A stretch of DNA of 64,000 nucleotides, taken from NCBI RefSeq assembly GCF_025457605.1, contig NZ_JAMZFY010000002.1:1-64000 (forward strand). The letters are read 5' to 3'. Each line of letters opens with the position of its first letter. Positions within the stretch are counted from its first letter, which is position 1. Below the pieces are notes generated by a model that saw only the letters and a program-made list of their open reading frames with translations, did no database searches and was not told the DNA's origin. This DNA is from Haloarcula laminariae (GTDB taxonomy: Archaea; Halobacteriota; Halobacteria; Halobacteriales; Haloarculaceae). The translations under genes and the position numbers were made by a program. Of the stretch, positions 7,729-17,487 are shown piece by piece.

Positions 7729-9363
7729 ATGCAGAAGTACAGCCGCCGAGGCCTGCTTTCGACGGCGGCCGCCGGCACGGCAGCGCTGTCGGGGTGTAGC
7801 TCCATGTTCGACCGCAGCGGGACGAGCGCCGAGCGCGGAACCGATACTCCACAACCGGAGTTGAACACCGAAGCGACCGTCCAAGCGACAGCCGTCGCGA
7901 GGGAGGGGGACAACCGCGGCCGAGTGACGGTCAACGTCCTCGTCGAGAACCCGAACGACAGTCGCGTCGAGTTCAGCCCGAACATCCGTATCGGCGACAC
8001 CGACGTGACGGGACTGCGGCCGGTGTCGGCCGGCGACGGGACTGACGATATGCGAGTGGCCCCGGACCAGCAGCGTCGGTTCCAAGCGACGGAGACGGTG
8101 TCGGCCGACGACCACGCGGTCACACTCGACGGCGAAGAAGTGACCACGGTCGCGCTGCACCCCGACGACACGACGTACATGGAAGGGAACCCCGGACGGA
8201 CGGGTCCGACGCTCCCGAACAACGGTATCGGCGTCGAACCGGAGCTTGTGACACAGTTCTCACTGCAGAGCCCGGCCGGTATTGACCAGTCCGGAAGCGG
8301 AACGGCGCAGCTCCAGGCGGTGAGCGAGAACCGGCTCTACGTCCGAGTCCGGTGGGACACGCCGAACGGCGAGCGAAGCTCCATCGCCGCGCTGGACCGG
8401 TGGACCGGGGCCGAGCAGTGGCAGCAAGTGCTCTCGAAACCCAGCGAGGTCGCCGTCATCGGCGACACCGAGTACGTTTTCGACGGCGGGACGCTGCGGG
8501 CGCAGAGGGCCGACGGGACGGTGCGCTGGGAGAACGATGTCGCACCGTTCGAGTACGAGAGCCAGATTGACGAGACGGCAACGTACATGGTGCCGACCGA
8601 CGGGGCGTTGTTTGTCGGGACCGAGGAGGGCGTCAAGGAGGTGGACCCGGACTCCGGAGACGTACAGCGTACGCTGCCCGGATCGTTCGCGGCGGTCGGC
8701 GAGGACGGCCTGTTCACCTACGGCGGACAGGTCCCACTGGCGAAATTCCCCCTCGAAGGCGGGACCGAACCGGAGTGGGTCGCCCGGCCATCGACGGGGA
8801 CCGGAACGGGCGATACTGGAGCCGTCGCGAACGGTACCGTGTTCGTGAGCTCACCAGCCGGCTACGAAAACGCAGACGACGCGCGCATCGAGCTGTTCGC
8901 CTACGACGCGGCGACCGGCGAGGAGCAGTGGTCCGTCGTCGCGAGCCGCACGAGACAGGTAGGCGGCTTCTCCGCACTGCCCGGCCTCAGCGACCTCCGA
9001 GTCGCCGATGGCGCGGTGTTTTTCCGGTCGAACCGGGGGCTCAGCTTCGTCGACGTTGCCTCGGGAGAGCTAACCGAAGCCGGAATCCCTGAGACGCTCG
9101 GGGCCGGAGAGGTCGTGGCCAGTCGGAGACTGACCTACGGGTTCGCGAACCAGGGAAGCCTCGACATCGCCTCGCCGGCCGGGACACTGCTGACGCCGGC
9201 CTCCGCCGACGAGCCCAGGCCGTACCGCTCGGTCCCGGTCCCGGAGCAATCGGACCTCGACATCCGCGGCGGGTCGGCGCTGTACGGGCACGGCGTGCTG
9301 TATCTCGTCTCGAACGGCTACGTCTACGGGTACAGCGGGACGGAACAGCCCCGGATGCAATAG
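7729..9363 (+). CDS. Tat-exported lipoprotein with PQQ-like beta-propeller
   Basis: This 544-residue surface lipoprotein starts with a twin-arginine signal and lipobox (SRRGLLSTAAAGTAALSGC), so it is exported folded and anchored at the Cys near residue 24. Residues 40-140 resemble an immunoglobulin-like stability domain. From about 150 on, repeated Ala/Trp-rich blades (AALDRWTGAEQWQ, TVRWENDV, AYDAATGEEQWS) mark a PQQ-binding-like beta-propeller. No cofactor-binding enzyme residues can be assigned, and many haloarchaeal members are structural or of unknown role. A TATA box lies about 25 nt upstream of the start. It is convergent with trpS. Confidence 0.85.
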   Translation: MQKYSRRGLLSTAAAGTAALSGCSSMFDRSGTSAERGTDTPQPELNTEATVQATAVAREGDNRGRVTVNVLVENPNDSRVEFSPNIRIGDTDVTGLRPVSAGDGTDDMRVAPDQQRRFQATETVSADDHAVTLDGEEVTTVALHPDDTTYMEGNPGRTGPTLPNNGIGVEPELVTQFSLQSPAGIDQSGSGTAQLQAVSENRLYVRVRWDTPNGERSSIAALDRWTGAEQWQQVLSKPSEVAVIGDTEYVFDGGTLRAQRADGTVRWENDVAPFEYESQIDETATYMVPTDGALFVGTEEGVKEVDPDSGDVQRTLPGSFAAVGEDGLFTYGGQVPLAKFPLEGGTEPEWVARPSTGTGTGDTGAVANGTVFVSSPAGYENADDARIELFAYDAATGEEQWSVVASRTRQVGGFSALPGLSDLRVADGAVFFRSNRGLSFVDVASGELTEAGIPETLGAGEVVASRRLTYGFANQGSLDIASPAGTLLTPASADEPRPYRSVPVPEQSDLDIRGGSALYGHGVLYLVSNGYVYGYSGTEQPRMQ

Positions 9364-9371
9364 CCCCTCGC

Positions 9372-10997
9372 TTACGCCCGCTTCCGGTCCGAATCGAGGT
9401 CGATATCCAGTTCGTCGAGTTTCTCCTCCCACTCGTCGCGTTTCTCCTGGTGCTCTTCGAGGAAGGCTTCCATCAGTTCGGCCGCCTGCTCCTTGCACCC
9501 GCCACAGAGGCGCTCGCCGCCGACACACTCCTCGTAGACCTCCTCGGCGAACTCGTCGTCGTCGCCCGACAACAGGTAGGCGTACAGTTCGTAGACGGGG
9601 CACTCGTCGGCCTTCCCGCCCTTCTCGCGCTGTTCCTCGGCGGTGGTCCGGCCGCCGGTGGTGGCGGATTTCACCTTGTCGTACCCGTCCTCGGGGTCGT
9701 CGAGCAGGGAGATGTGCGAGGCCGGAATCGAGGAGGACATCTTCCCGCCGGTGAGGCCGGTCATGAAGCGGTGGTAAATCGACGACGGCGGCAGGAAGCC
9801 GTAGCCGCCGGTGTCGAGTTCGACCTCGCGGGCGAGTTCGTCCGCATCGGCGCGGTCCAGCTCGAAGGCGTCGACGTGTTCGTCGTAGACGCGCTTCTCG
9901 CCGGGAACGGCCTCGATGAGCGCCTCGAAGGCCTCGTCGGTGGCGTTGCGGTCGAAGATGCGGGTCCGCGGTCGAAGCGGCTCCTTGCCGGCGTTGTCGA
10001 GCTTCTTCGCGACCGACTCGCGGGCGTCGGCGGGGGCCGGTTCCCGCTCGCGCAGGTAGTCGGCGGCCTCGACACAGCGGGGCGTCTCCGGGTCCTCGGC
10101 GTACTCCTCGCGGGCGTCGTAGGCCTGCCGGAGCAGCGTCCGCTCGACGGCGTCGGCCTCGAAACTGGCGAACGCTTCGGTGACGCCGAAATAGCGCATC
10201 CGCGCCGCGAGGTCACGGGCGAGCCGCATGTGGGGGTCCTGGTCCGGGCCAACCGGGATGACGGTCGGTTTCGGCTCGTCCAGTTGCGGGTAGAGGATGT
10301 CGGCCATCTGCGTGACGACCGACTGCATGTGCGAGACGTCGGTCTCGCCGTCGAAGTCGTAGATGGCCTGTAGCTCCGAGAAGTTCGTCTCGGCGCCCAG
10401 TTCGAAGGCGAGGTCCTGCAACTGTCGGTTGTCGGACTGGCGATAGAGCTCGCCCTCCTCTGGGTCGAAGCCCAGCGCGAGCAGGGAGAGGACGTAGCTG
10501 CGAGCGTGTTCGTCGATTTCCGACCACGAGAGCTCGCGGGCGGCGTGGGCCTCCAGGTCGGCGATGAGCGCGTAGGCGTCGGCGCCCTGTTGCTGGTGCC
10601 AGATTATCTCGTCGAACACCATCTTGTGGCCGATGTGGGGGTCGCCGGTGGGCATGAAGCCCGACAGCGAGGCGAAGGGGTCGTCGTTGCGCATGGCCTC
10701 GGCGACCGGCGAGTAGTCCCGGTGGCCGAAGATGACGCCCCGGCGCATCAGGTAGTGGGGGTTCGGGACCTCCGGGAGGACGTCGTCGAACTCCTCGATA
10801 CCGAACTGCTCAAACAGCTTGCGGTAGTCCTCGACGGTGGAAGAGCCCCACGGGTCGAGCACCGCTTCGTCGGCGCCGGCGGCGTCGGTACCCCCGTCGG
10901 TCACGGGGGTCGGCTCGGACTCCCGCCACGCCGCTCCCGACTGGCGGCGGTCCTCGTCGGGCGATGCATCGTCGTGGTGGGAGTCGCGGTCTGTCAT
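9372..10997 (-). CDS. trpS: Tryptophanyl-tRNA synthetase
   Basis: This class I synthetase charges tRNA-Trp. The HIGH-type motif is PTGDPHIGH and the KMSKS-type motif is TGGKMSSSIPAS, both in a Rossmann-fold core. The first 50 residues are an acidic, low-complexity extension. Near the C-terminus four Cys (ECPVYELY ... CVGGERLCGGC) may bind metal, as in archaeal TrpRS. The ATG at 10997 was preferred to a GTG four codons upstream because a TATA-like GTACTAACA lies about 30 nt before it, giving a leaderless message. 541 residues. Confidence 0.96.
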   Translation of the reverse strand: MTDRDSHHDDASPDEDRRQSGAAWRESEPTPVTDGGTDAAGADEAVLDPWGSSTVEDYRKLFEQFGIEEFDDVLPEVPNPHYLMRRGVIFGHRDYSPVAEAMRNDDPFASLSGFMPTGDPHIGHKMVFDEIIWHQQQGADAYALIADLEAHAARELSWSEIDEHARSYVLSLLALGFDPEEGELYRQSDNRQLQDLAFELGAETNFSELQAIYDFDGETDVSHMQSVVTQMADILYPQLDEPKPTVIPVGPDQDPHMRLARDLAARMRYFGVTEAFASFEADAVERTLLRQAYDAREEYAEDPETPRCVEAADYLREREPAPADARESVAKKLDNAGKEPLRPRTRIFDRNATDEAFEALIEAVPGEKRVYDEHVDAFELDRADADELAREVELDTGGYGFLPPSSIYHRFMTGLTGGKMSSSIPASHISLLDDPEDGYDKVKSATTGGRTTAEEQREKGGKADECPVYELYAYLLSGDDDEFAEEVYEECVGGERLCGGCKEQAAELMEAFLEEHQEKRDEWEEKLDELDIDLDSDRKRA

Positions 10998-11466
10998 AGT
11001 GATAGACACGGACAGGCCGTGTTAGTACACCCTTGGCTCCGGTCGGCGCAAAAAGGGTTCGCTTCTAGCGTTCTGTGTTGGCTTGAATCGGACAGCGATT
11101 GGTTACAGCCAGAAAGCCCCGCTAGCAACCGCAACCACGACCGGCACGGTTGACCTGAACAGCCAGAAAGCCCCCGACCGCTCGATGGCTGCGACTCGCT
11201 GCGGTCCTTGCTCACTGCGTTCGCTGTGGTCCTTACGTCGTCTCGCTCATCGAGCGGTCGGCCCCTTTCAGTCCCTCCCGTAGCTGGTTAGGCAAATAGC
11301 GCTGGGCGGGACTGAAAGGGGCGGCTGGCTGAACGACGGCGGACGATGTAAGCACCGGAACGAGCGAAGCGAGTGAGGAGCGCAACGAGGCCCCGAGTTC
11401 AGCCAGCCGGGGCTTTCTGGCTGTCAAGAGAGCAGGCAAAAACGTGAGTCGACGCTGCTTCGACAG
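10998..11466. other. Gene-free repeat-rich stretch between trpS and endA
   Basis: This stretch of about 470 bp has no credible coding sequence. It holds the trpS promoter at its left end and a mosaic of nested inverted repeats (11106-11425, described separately). Reading frames through it are short and lack haloarchaeal codon bias. Confidence 0.7.
11106..11425. repeat. Nested palindromic (MITE-like) element
   Basis: The outer arms are CAGCCAGAAAGCCCC at 11106-11120 and again at 11160-11174, with the exact reverse complement at 11410-11424. Inside are two further perfect inverted pairs: CGACCGCTCGATG (11175-11187) with its complement at 11248-11260, and CCCCTTTCAGTCCC (11262-11275) with its complement at 11308-11321. 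No transposase or open reading frame is present. Related partial copies lie at 7578-7646 and 38583-38632. Confidence 0.8.
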
Positions 11467-12462
11467 CTAGGGCGTCAGCCGTTCGACCTGCACCCACTCG
11501 ACACCGTCGCCGACCAGGGCGAACACCATCGTCTTCCGGACGCCGTGGGCCAGCCGAACGTCCAGGGCGAGGTCGCGCGGTTCGAAGGCGTGGCTCGCGG
11601 GCAGGACCCGGACGAGCAGTTCGGAGTGGCCCAGGTCCTCGACCGACTCGACGTCGGCGTAGGTCCGGAAGTCGGCGCCGAACTTGAACCCCGTCTTGGG
11701 GACGACGCCCGCGTCCCGCAACGCGGCGTACACCCGCAGCCGGCGGTCGAACCGGTCGCCCTCGACGTCGCGGCCCCGTTCCACGACAGCGGTTTCGCCG
11801 CCGTCGACCGTCAGCGTCCCCTCGCGAGCCAGGTACGCCGCCTCCACGAGCGAGAGCTGAACGGCGTCCTCGTCCAGCTGCTGCCCGTAGAACGCCTGCT
11901 GATACAGCGCTTCGGGCGGCTCCCAGCACAGCACCCGCTCTGACAGCAGGGTCCCGTGGACCTCGGGTACCTCGGCCGCGCTGGTGCCCTCGACAGTCCG
12001 ACGGCTGGTGTCCAGATACGTCAGTTCGCTCTCCTCGTCGACGACGGCCAGCACGCAGTCGCCCAGCGACGCCGCGGGCACGTCGTCGCGCTCGCCGACG
12101 ACGGTGACGCGGTAGGCGACTTCGTCGTCCCACGGTCCCTTGCCGCGGGGGTAGACCACGAAGTCCGCGCCGGCGGGGTCGTCGACCCATCCTTCGCGGG
12201 CGGGCGTGAGATAGAACCCACGGTCCCGGAGGTCCTTGTAGACCAGAAACTCCATCGCCGAGACGGCCCCGGAGGCGAGGAGTTCGTCGACAGCCATCCC
12301 GTCGACGGCGTCGATGTCGCCGCGGTAACAGAGATGTGCGGCCTCCACCGGCGCCAGGTCGAGGTCGCCGTTGCGAGCGTGGCCGTAACCGCGCGAGTCG
12401 TAGAACCGCTCGCGGGCGCGGGACCCGGCCCTGACGACGTCGCCGTCTAGCGTGAGTTGCAT
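11467..12462 (-). CDS. endA: tRNA-splicing endonuclease
   Basis: This 331-residue enzyme cuts pre-tRNA introns at bulge-helix-bulge sites. It has two fused EndA-like halves, the long form known in haloarchaea. The C-terminal half carries the recognisable catalytic region: Tyr in DFRTYADV, His in LGHSELLVRV and Lys in HGVRKTMVFAL. The N-terminal half has related but degenerate sequence (DFVVYPRGKGPWDDEVAYRV). The ATG at 12462 (MQLTLDGDVV) starts the conserved region; an upstream extension is arginine-rich and not protein-like. It lies 53 bp after the NucS-like gene on the same strand and may share its transcript. Confidence 0.93.
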   Translation of the reverse strand: MQLTLDGDVVRAGSRARERFYDSRGYGHARNGDLDLAPVEAAHLCYRGDIDAVDGMAVDELLASGAVSAMEFLVYKDLRDRGFYLTPAREGWVDDPAGADFVVYPRGKGPWDDEVAYRVTVVGERDDVPAASLGDCVLAVVDEESELTYLDTSRRTVEGTSAAEVPEVHGTLLSERVLCWEPPEALYQQAFYGQQLDEDAVQLSLVEAAYLAREGTLTVDGGETAVVERGRDVEGDRFDRRLRVYAALRDAGVVPKTGFKFGADFRTYADVESVEDLGHSELLVRVLPASHAFEPRDLALDVRLAHGVRKTMVFALVGDGVEWVQVERLTP

Positions 12463-12515
12463 ACCCGTGAGTGGTCGGCGCGGGGTGAAATCCCCTGCGG
12501 GTCGACGACGGCGGG

Positions 12516-13238
12516 CTAGCCGCTGTGCTCGCAGCCGCTGTCCAGACAGCGCCGGCCGCCGCTCGTCTCGAAGGTCGGCAGGCCACACGGACAGCGGTCG
12601 ACGACGACGCCGGACGGCACCGCGTAGCCGGTGTCGCAGTCGGGGTAGTGCTCGCAGCCGGCGATGAGGCCGCCCCGCCGCAGAATCCGGAGGTCACCGC
12701 CGCAGTGCTTGCAGGTCCACTCGCGGTCGAAAAGCGCCGTGACCCGGTCGTCGAGGGACTCACACGTTCGGTCGATGCAACACTCGATGGCCGCGCCGCG
12801 CTCGACCCGCATCGTGGGGAGCCCGCAAGCGTCACACCGGCCCCCGGTGACGGTCGCGTCGGTCGGCAGGCCGTAGCGTGTCTCACAGCCGGTACAGGTG
12901 ACCTCGCCCTGCGCACGCACGAGCGTCCCCGGACAGTCCCGGCAGTCGCCGACCGGGACGCCGGCCTGCGAGGCCGGAAACCGGGCGCTTCCGTGTTCCT
13001 CGTGGGCGACGACTCGGAGGAACTGGTCGCCGTCGCGGGCGGTGACGGTGCCGTCCTCGACGGCGACGCTCTCGGCCCTGGTGAGCCACGCGACGGGCTG
13101 GTACCCCCCGGCGTCGTGGACCAGAACGGTGTTGTCGGGCTTGACGACGACCAGCACGTCGCCCCGTTGCTCGCGCTCGCGGGACCCCTCGAAGACAGTC
13201 GTACACTCACCGGCCATCACGCGCGTTCCGTCGTGCAT
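12516..13238 (-). CDS. NucS N-terminal-like protein with four-Cys zinc modules
   Basis: This 240-residue protein has two parts. Residues 1-90 (VFEGSREREQRGDVLVVVKP, then VLVHDAGGYQPVAWL) resemble the N-terminal dimerisation/DNA-binding domain of NucS/EndoMS. The rest carries at least four CxxC-type pairs (CRDCPGTLVRAQGEVTCTGC, CDACGLPT, CKHCGGDL, CPCGLPT) like topoisomerase I C-terminal zinc ribbons. The NucS nuclease domain is absent, so it is probably a nucleic-acid-binding rather than cleaving protein. A TTCAAATACC box about 28 nt upstream supports the ATG at 13238 and a leaderless message. Confidence 0.75.
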   Translation of the reverse strand: MHDGTRVMAGECTTVFEGSREREQRGDVLVVVKPDNTVLVHDAGGYQPVAWLTRAESVAVEDGTVTARDGDQFLRVVAHEEHGSARFPASQAGVPVGDCRDCPGTLVRAQGEVTCTGCETRYGLPTDATVTGGRCDACGLPTMRVERGAAIECCIDRTCESLDDRVTALFDREWTCKHCGGDLRILRRGGLIAGCEHYPDCDTGYAVPSGVVVDRCPCGLPTFETSGGRRCLDSGCEHSG

Positions 13239-13470
13239 GGGCCGGGGTGGTCGCGTGCTGGTATTTGAACGTTCCCACGCGGGGGTCGAACTTGGTAGAT
13301 AGGAATGATGTCTGAGAACGCGGCACACAGGGATATAACAGCCGCTCGTCAGTCTGACGTTATACAGAATGAGAATCGGAAATTCCGCCGTTATTAGCGT
13401 TATGGCCGTTGGTTATCAACAGAGAGAATCCAACGATAAGGGTTAAGTTACGAATTATGCGACCGTTGGT

Positions 13471-16400
13471 ATGGACCTGAAGATAAAGCTAATAGTTTTA
13501 CTTCTTACAATTTCGCTGGTCCCGCTGACCGCGGTTGGTCTGTTATCGGCCAACAGTATGGGCCAGCTGAACCAGGAAGCACAGACCCAGAGCGGCAACT
13601 ACCTTCGTGGGGCGATGACCGACCAGCTGAACAACAGCGTCGAAGCACGACAGGAGGGGATTCAGAACCAGATAAACCAACGGAAAGTCGACGTCCGGTC
13701 GCTCTCTGACTCCTCGACGATGAACAACTACCAGGCCGCACAGGACGGCGAGATGGAACTCGTCCAGGAGTCGAGTCAGCGCCAGCTCGGGTACATGTCG
13801 CTCCAGATGCGAACGAGCATCGACAACGCGATGCAGACGGTGCTGGAAAACCAGTACAACGGGCGGGACTGGGATGAGCTCTCACCGTCCGAGCAGGAGG
13901 ATGTCAAACGGGAAGTCGAGTCGATGATCGGCGGCACGGCCGGGGACCGGACGAACTCGGCCGGGACGATGTACGACTCGTTCCAGCCCGGCTACATGGG
14001 TGACACCGGGTACGCGTACATCACCGACAGCGACTCCAACGTCGTCGTCCACCACAGCCTCGACGACGGGCACAACCTCGTCGAGGACAGCGGCGGGACG
14101 CTGGTCGTCTTCGAGGACATCGAGTCCGAAGTCGAGTCCAACCAGGCGATCCGCAACGGCGAGGAGTGGGGCATCGCCGAGTACGAGTGGGAGGACACGA
14201 CCCAGGAGGGCAACCCCGAGATGACGAAGTTCATCGCCTACACCTACTACGAGCCCTTCGACTGGGTCATCGCGCCGAGCGTCTACTACTACGAGCTCCA
14301 ACAGACCGCCGTCGACGACACCAGAGGCGAGATGGCGGATGCCTTCGAGCGGTACCTCCTGACGCGGTCGGTCACCGTCGGTGACGAGGAACACCTGGCG
14401 TACGAACACATCACGTTTGCGGGGCCGAACGGGGACGAAATCCTCCACGCCGACCGGTCGGGCCAGGACGTGACGACCGGCTCGGACAGCTCACAGTCCT
14501 ACGCCGATGCGGACTGGTTCACCGGCGCCGAATCCGGCAGCGAGGGCGAGGCGTACTTCGGCGAGGTCCGGACCGCGGACGGTCACGAGACGCAGTACGT
14601 CTCGACGCCGGTCTACAGGAACGGGGAGTTCCGGGGCGTCGTCGCGGCCCAGTTCAACTACTCGCTCATCACCGAGACGACGAACCGCGTGACGGTCGGG
14701 GAGAGCGGCTACCTCTACATCCTCAACGACCGCGGCGAGATAGTCAGCCACCCGGACCGGACCGAAATCGAACAGCGGACGAACGCCGCGGAGGGCGAGT
14801 ACGGCACCGAACTCGGGACGATTGCACAGAACCGGATGGTCGCCGGTGAGTCGGGGATGACGACCCACACGAAACAGGTCGAGGGCGAGGGCAACGCCAC
14901 GCGATACGTCGGCTTCGCGCCGCTCGAACTCGGCGACAAGCAGTTCACGCTCGTCGCCACCGTCCCCAAACAGGACATCGACGAACCGATTGCGGCGCTG
15001 GGCGCGACCCTCCAGAGTACGACGGACTCGGCACAGACCCTCGTCCTCGGGCTGTTCGTCCTGGCGGCCATCGTGGTCTCCGTGACGGGATACGGGGCGG
15101 CCAGGTACATCTCGAAGCCCATCGAACAGGTCCGCGACCGGGCGATGGCGCTGTCGCAGGGGCAGTTCGACGAGACGGACGACATCTCGACCGGCGACGA
15201 CGAGATCGGCGAGATGGTGACGGCCTTCGAGGAGATGCAGGCGAACCTGAACAGGCAGGTCGAACAGATAGAGTCCGTCAGCGACTCGCTCAGCGACGGG
15301 CATCTCGACGACGAGATAGCGACCGACATGCCCGGGAAGTTCGGCGAGATCATGGAAGGGCTCGAAGACGGGATGAGCCAGCTGGGCGCGAGCTTCGCCG
15401 AGATCAGCCAAGCGAGCCGGAACATCGGCGCCGGGGAGCTGGACCAGGAGCTCGACACCGACCTGCCCGGCGACTACGGTGAAATCATGCGCGAGCTCAA
15501 CGCCGGCCTCACGCAGCTCTCGGAGAGCTTCGAACAGCTCCGGGCCGTGAGTGCGGAGCTTCGGGAGGGACGCCTCGAGCAGGAGCTCGACACCGACCTG
15601 CCCGGGGCCTACGGCGATGTCCTCGCGAATATCGACGAAGGGCTCGACGCGGTCGACGAGAGCATCGCGCAGGTCCAGTCGATCGCACAGGAAGTGAGCG
15701 AGGCGAGCACCGAGGTCGCCACGAGCACGACCGAAATCGAGGAGGCGAGCCAGGAGGTCGCCCGGTCGGTCCAGGAGATATCGAGCGGGGCCGACACCCA
15801 GTCCGACAACCTCCAGGAGGTCGCCGGCGAGATGAACGACATGTCGGCGACCATCGAGGAGATAGCCTCCTCGTCGGTCGACGTGGCCGACACGGCCCAG
15901 GAAGCGGCCGAGCGAGCGCAGATGGGGAGCGAACAGGCCGCCGAGGCGTCCGCCGAAATCAAGGAGATCGAACACGGGGCCGACGGCGCGGTCGACCGGG
16001 TCTCGGACCTCCAGACGGAGATGGCGGAAATCAGCGAAATCGTCGCGATGATCACCGACATCGCGGAGCAGACGAACATGCTGGCGCTGAACGCCTCCAT
16101 CGAGGCCGCACGAGCGGGCGAGGCGGGCGAGGGCTTCGCCGTCGTCGCCGACGAGATCAAGTCCCTCGCGGCGGAAGCCGGCGAGGCAAGCGAGGAGGTC
16201 GAGGCGCTCATCACCGAGGTCCAGGACTCGACGGACGAGACGGTCGATGACATCGAGGACATGCGCGACCAGGTCGAGAGCGGCGTCAGGACCACCGAAA
16301 ACGCCATCGACCTGTTCGACGAGATCACCGAGGTCGTCCAGGAGGCCGAGCGCGGCGTCACGGAGATAAGCGACGCCACGGACGACCAGGCGGCCACCAC

Positions 16401-16662
16401 CGAGGAGGTCGTGGCGATGGTCGACGAGGTCAGCAGCGTCAGCGAGGAGACGGCCGCCGAGGCGAGCAACGTCTCGGCCGCCTCCGAGGAGCAGTCCAGT
16501 TCGCTCACCAGCGTCTCCGAGAACGTCCGGTCGGTCGCCGGCCTCGCGGACGACCTGGAGGAACTGGTCGACGAGTTCGAGGTCAGCGACGGCACGGACC
16601 GCACGGGCGGGCCGGAGTCGCTCGACGCGGACGGCACTGAGCCGGCCGCCGGGGACGACTGA
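13471..16662 (+). CDS. Methyl-accepting chemotaxis transducer with large extracellular sensor
   Basis: This 1063-residue membrane receptor would signal to CheA. TM1 is near residues 6-26 and TM2 near 522-546, enclosing a very large outside region. That region has two Cache-like segments, one with GYAYITDSDSNVVVHH (about 178-193) and one with SGYLYILNDRGEIVSHP (about 412-428). After TM2 come a HAMP domain and three HAMP-like repeats sharing a (D/E)xATDMPG/DTDLPG plus 'YGEIM' pattern. The coiled-coil MCP signalling domain follows, with the hairpin tip EQTNMLALNASIEAARAGE. A GGTTAAGTTAC box about 25 nt upstream makes the message leaderless. The ligand is unknown. Confidence 0.95.
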   Translation: MDLKIKLIVLLLTISLVPLTAVGLLSANSMGQLNQEAQTQSGNYLRGAMTDQLNNSVEARQEGIQNQINQRKVDVRSLSDSSTMNNYQAAQDGEMELVQESSQRQLGYMSLQMRTSIDNAMQTVLENQYNGRDWDELSPSEQEDVKREVESMIGGTAGDRTNSAGTMYDSFQPGYMGDTGYAYITDSDSNVVVHHSLDDGHNLVEDSGGTLVVFEDIESEVESNQAIRNGEEWGIAEYEWEDTTQEGNPEMTKFIAYTYYEPFDWVIAPSVYYYELQQTAVDDTRGEMADAFERYLLTRSVTVGDEEHLAYEHITFAGPNGDEILHADRSGQDVTTGSDSSQSYADADWFTGAESGSEGEAYFGEVRTADGHETQYVSTPVYRNGEFRGVVAAQFNYSLITETTNRVTVGESGYLYILNDRGEIVSHPDRTEIEQRTNAAEGEYGTELGTIAQNRMVAGESGMTTHTKQVEGEGNATRYVGFAPLELGDKQFTLVATVPKQDIDEPIAALGATLQSTTDSAQTLVLGLFVLAAIVVSVTGYGAARYISKPIEQVRDRAMALSQGQFDETDDISTGDDEIGEMVTAFEEMQANLNRQVEQIESVSDSLSDGHLDDEIATDMPGKFGEIMEGLEDGMSQLGASFAEISQASRNIGAGELDQELDTDLPGDYGEIMRELNAGLTQLSESFEQLRAVSAELREGRLEQELDTDLPGAYGDVLANIDEGLDAVDESIAQVQSIAQEVSEASTEVATSTTEIEEASQEVARSVQEISSGADTQSDNLQEVAGEMNDMSATIEEIASSSVDVADTAQEAAERAQMGSEQAAEASAEIKEIEHGADGAVDRVSDLQTEMAEISEIVAMITDIAEQTNMLALNASIEAARAGEAGEGFAVVADEIKSLAAEAGEASEEVEALITEVQDSTDETVDDIEDMRDQVESGVRTTENAIDLFDEITEVVQEAERGVTEISDATDDQAATTEEVVAMVDEVSSVSEETAAEASNVSAASEEQSSSLTSVSENVRSVAGLADDLEELVDEFEVSDGTDRTGGPESLDADGTEPAAGDD

Positions 16663-16797
16663 ACGGTCGCCCCCGTCGGTCACCGCCCGGCGAAAGCGGC
16701 GCTACGTTTTACCGGACCCGACACTCACCGCGAGCGCTGTCCCGGACGAGCGGCGCAAACACAACAGGCAAACCCCTCGGACGAGTGAAGGCAGACA

Positions 16798-17448
16798 ATG
16801 AGCGACGCGCCGACTGCAATCTGTTTCGACATGGACGGCGTCCTCGTCCAGTCCGAGGACCACTGGGCCCGCATCCAGCGCGAGCACATCCTCCCGACCG
16901 TCGCGCCCGACGACGACATCCCGCTGTCGGCCATCACCGGCCGGGACTACACCGAGGTGTATCCGGACCTCGCCGCCGAGTACGAGATGGCGGTCGACCG
17001 CGAGGAGTACGAACGGCTCTTTGCGGAGGCCGGCAGGGAGATATACGGCGAACACGCCACGATGCTTGCCGGCGTCGACGACCTGCTCGCGGACCTCCGG
17101 GCCGCGGGGATACCGCTTGCGCTGACGACCTCGGCGCCGTGGGACTGGATAGACGTCATCGAGGAGCGGTTCGGGCTGTTGCATCACTTCGACGCCGCCG
17201 TCAGCGCACAGGACGTCGACGGCCCGGGCAAGCCGGAACCGGACATCTACGAGCGCGGGGCGGAGGAGTTGGGCGTTGCCCCGGCCGACTGCTGGGCCGT
17301 AGAGGACTCCCACGCGGGCGCCACGGCCGCGGTGGCCGCCGGCATGACGACGGTCGGCTTCCGCGGCGACGGCGCGGAGACGGATCTCTCGATGGTCCAT
17401 CACGTGGCGGGCGACGCCGCGGAGCTACGCGAGATTCTGCTCGGGTAG
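16798..17448 (+). CDS. HAD-superfamily phosphatase (beta-phosphoglucomutase-like)
   Basis: This 216-residue hydrolase has all four HAD motifs: FDMDGVLV (nucleophile Asp near residue 11), the LTTSAP Thr/Ser motif, the Lys in GPGKPEPD, and the acidic VEDSHAG motif. A helical cap sits between motifs I and II, as in the subfamily acting on sugar phosphates or phosphoglycolate. The substrate cannot be read from sequence. It stands alone 135 bp after the transducer gene. Confidence 0.9.
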   Translation: MSDAPTAICFDMDGVLVQSEDHWARIQREHILPTVAPDDDIPLSAITGRDYTEVYPDLAAEYEMAVDREEYERLFAEAGREIYGEHATMLAGVDDLLADLRAAGIPLALTTSAPWDWIDVIEERFGLLHHFDAAVSAQDVDGPGKPEPDIYERGAEELGVAPADCWAVEDSHAGATAAVAAGMTTVGFRGDGAETDLSMVHHVAGDAAELREILLG

Positions 17449-17487
17449 GTCAGAGGGAGTCGAAATCCTGCGGTGCCCGAGGGGGAG

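Noticed and set aside
11106-11425. Insertion sequence
   Set aside because: It has inverted ends but no transposase frame and no clear target duplication, so it is listed as a non-autonomous repeat.
12463-12588. N-terminal extension of endA
   Set aside because: The 42 upstream residues are arginine-rich, unlike haloarchaeal proteins, and the conserved region begins at the ATG at 12462.
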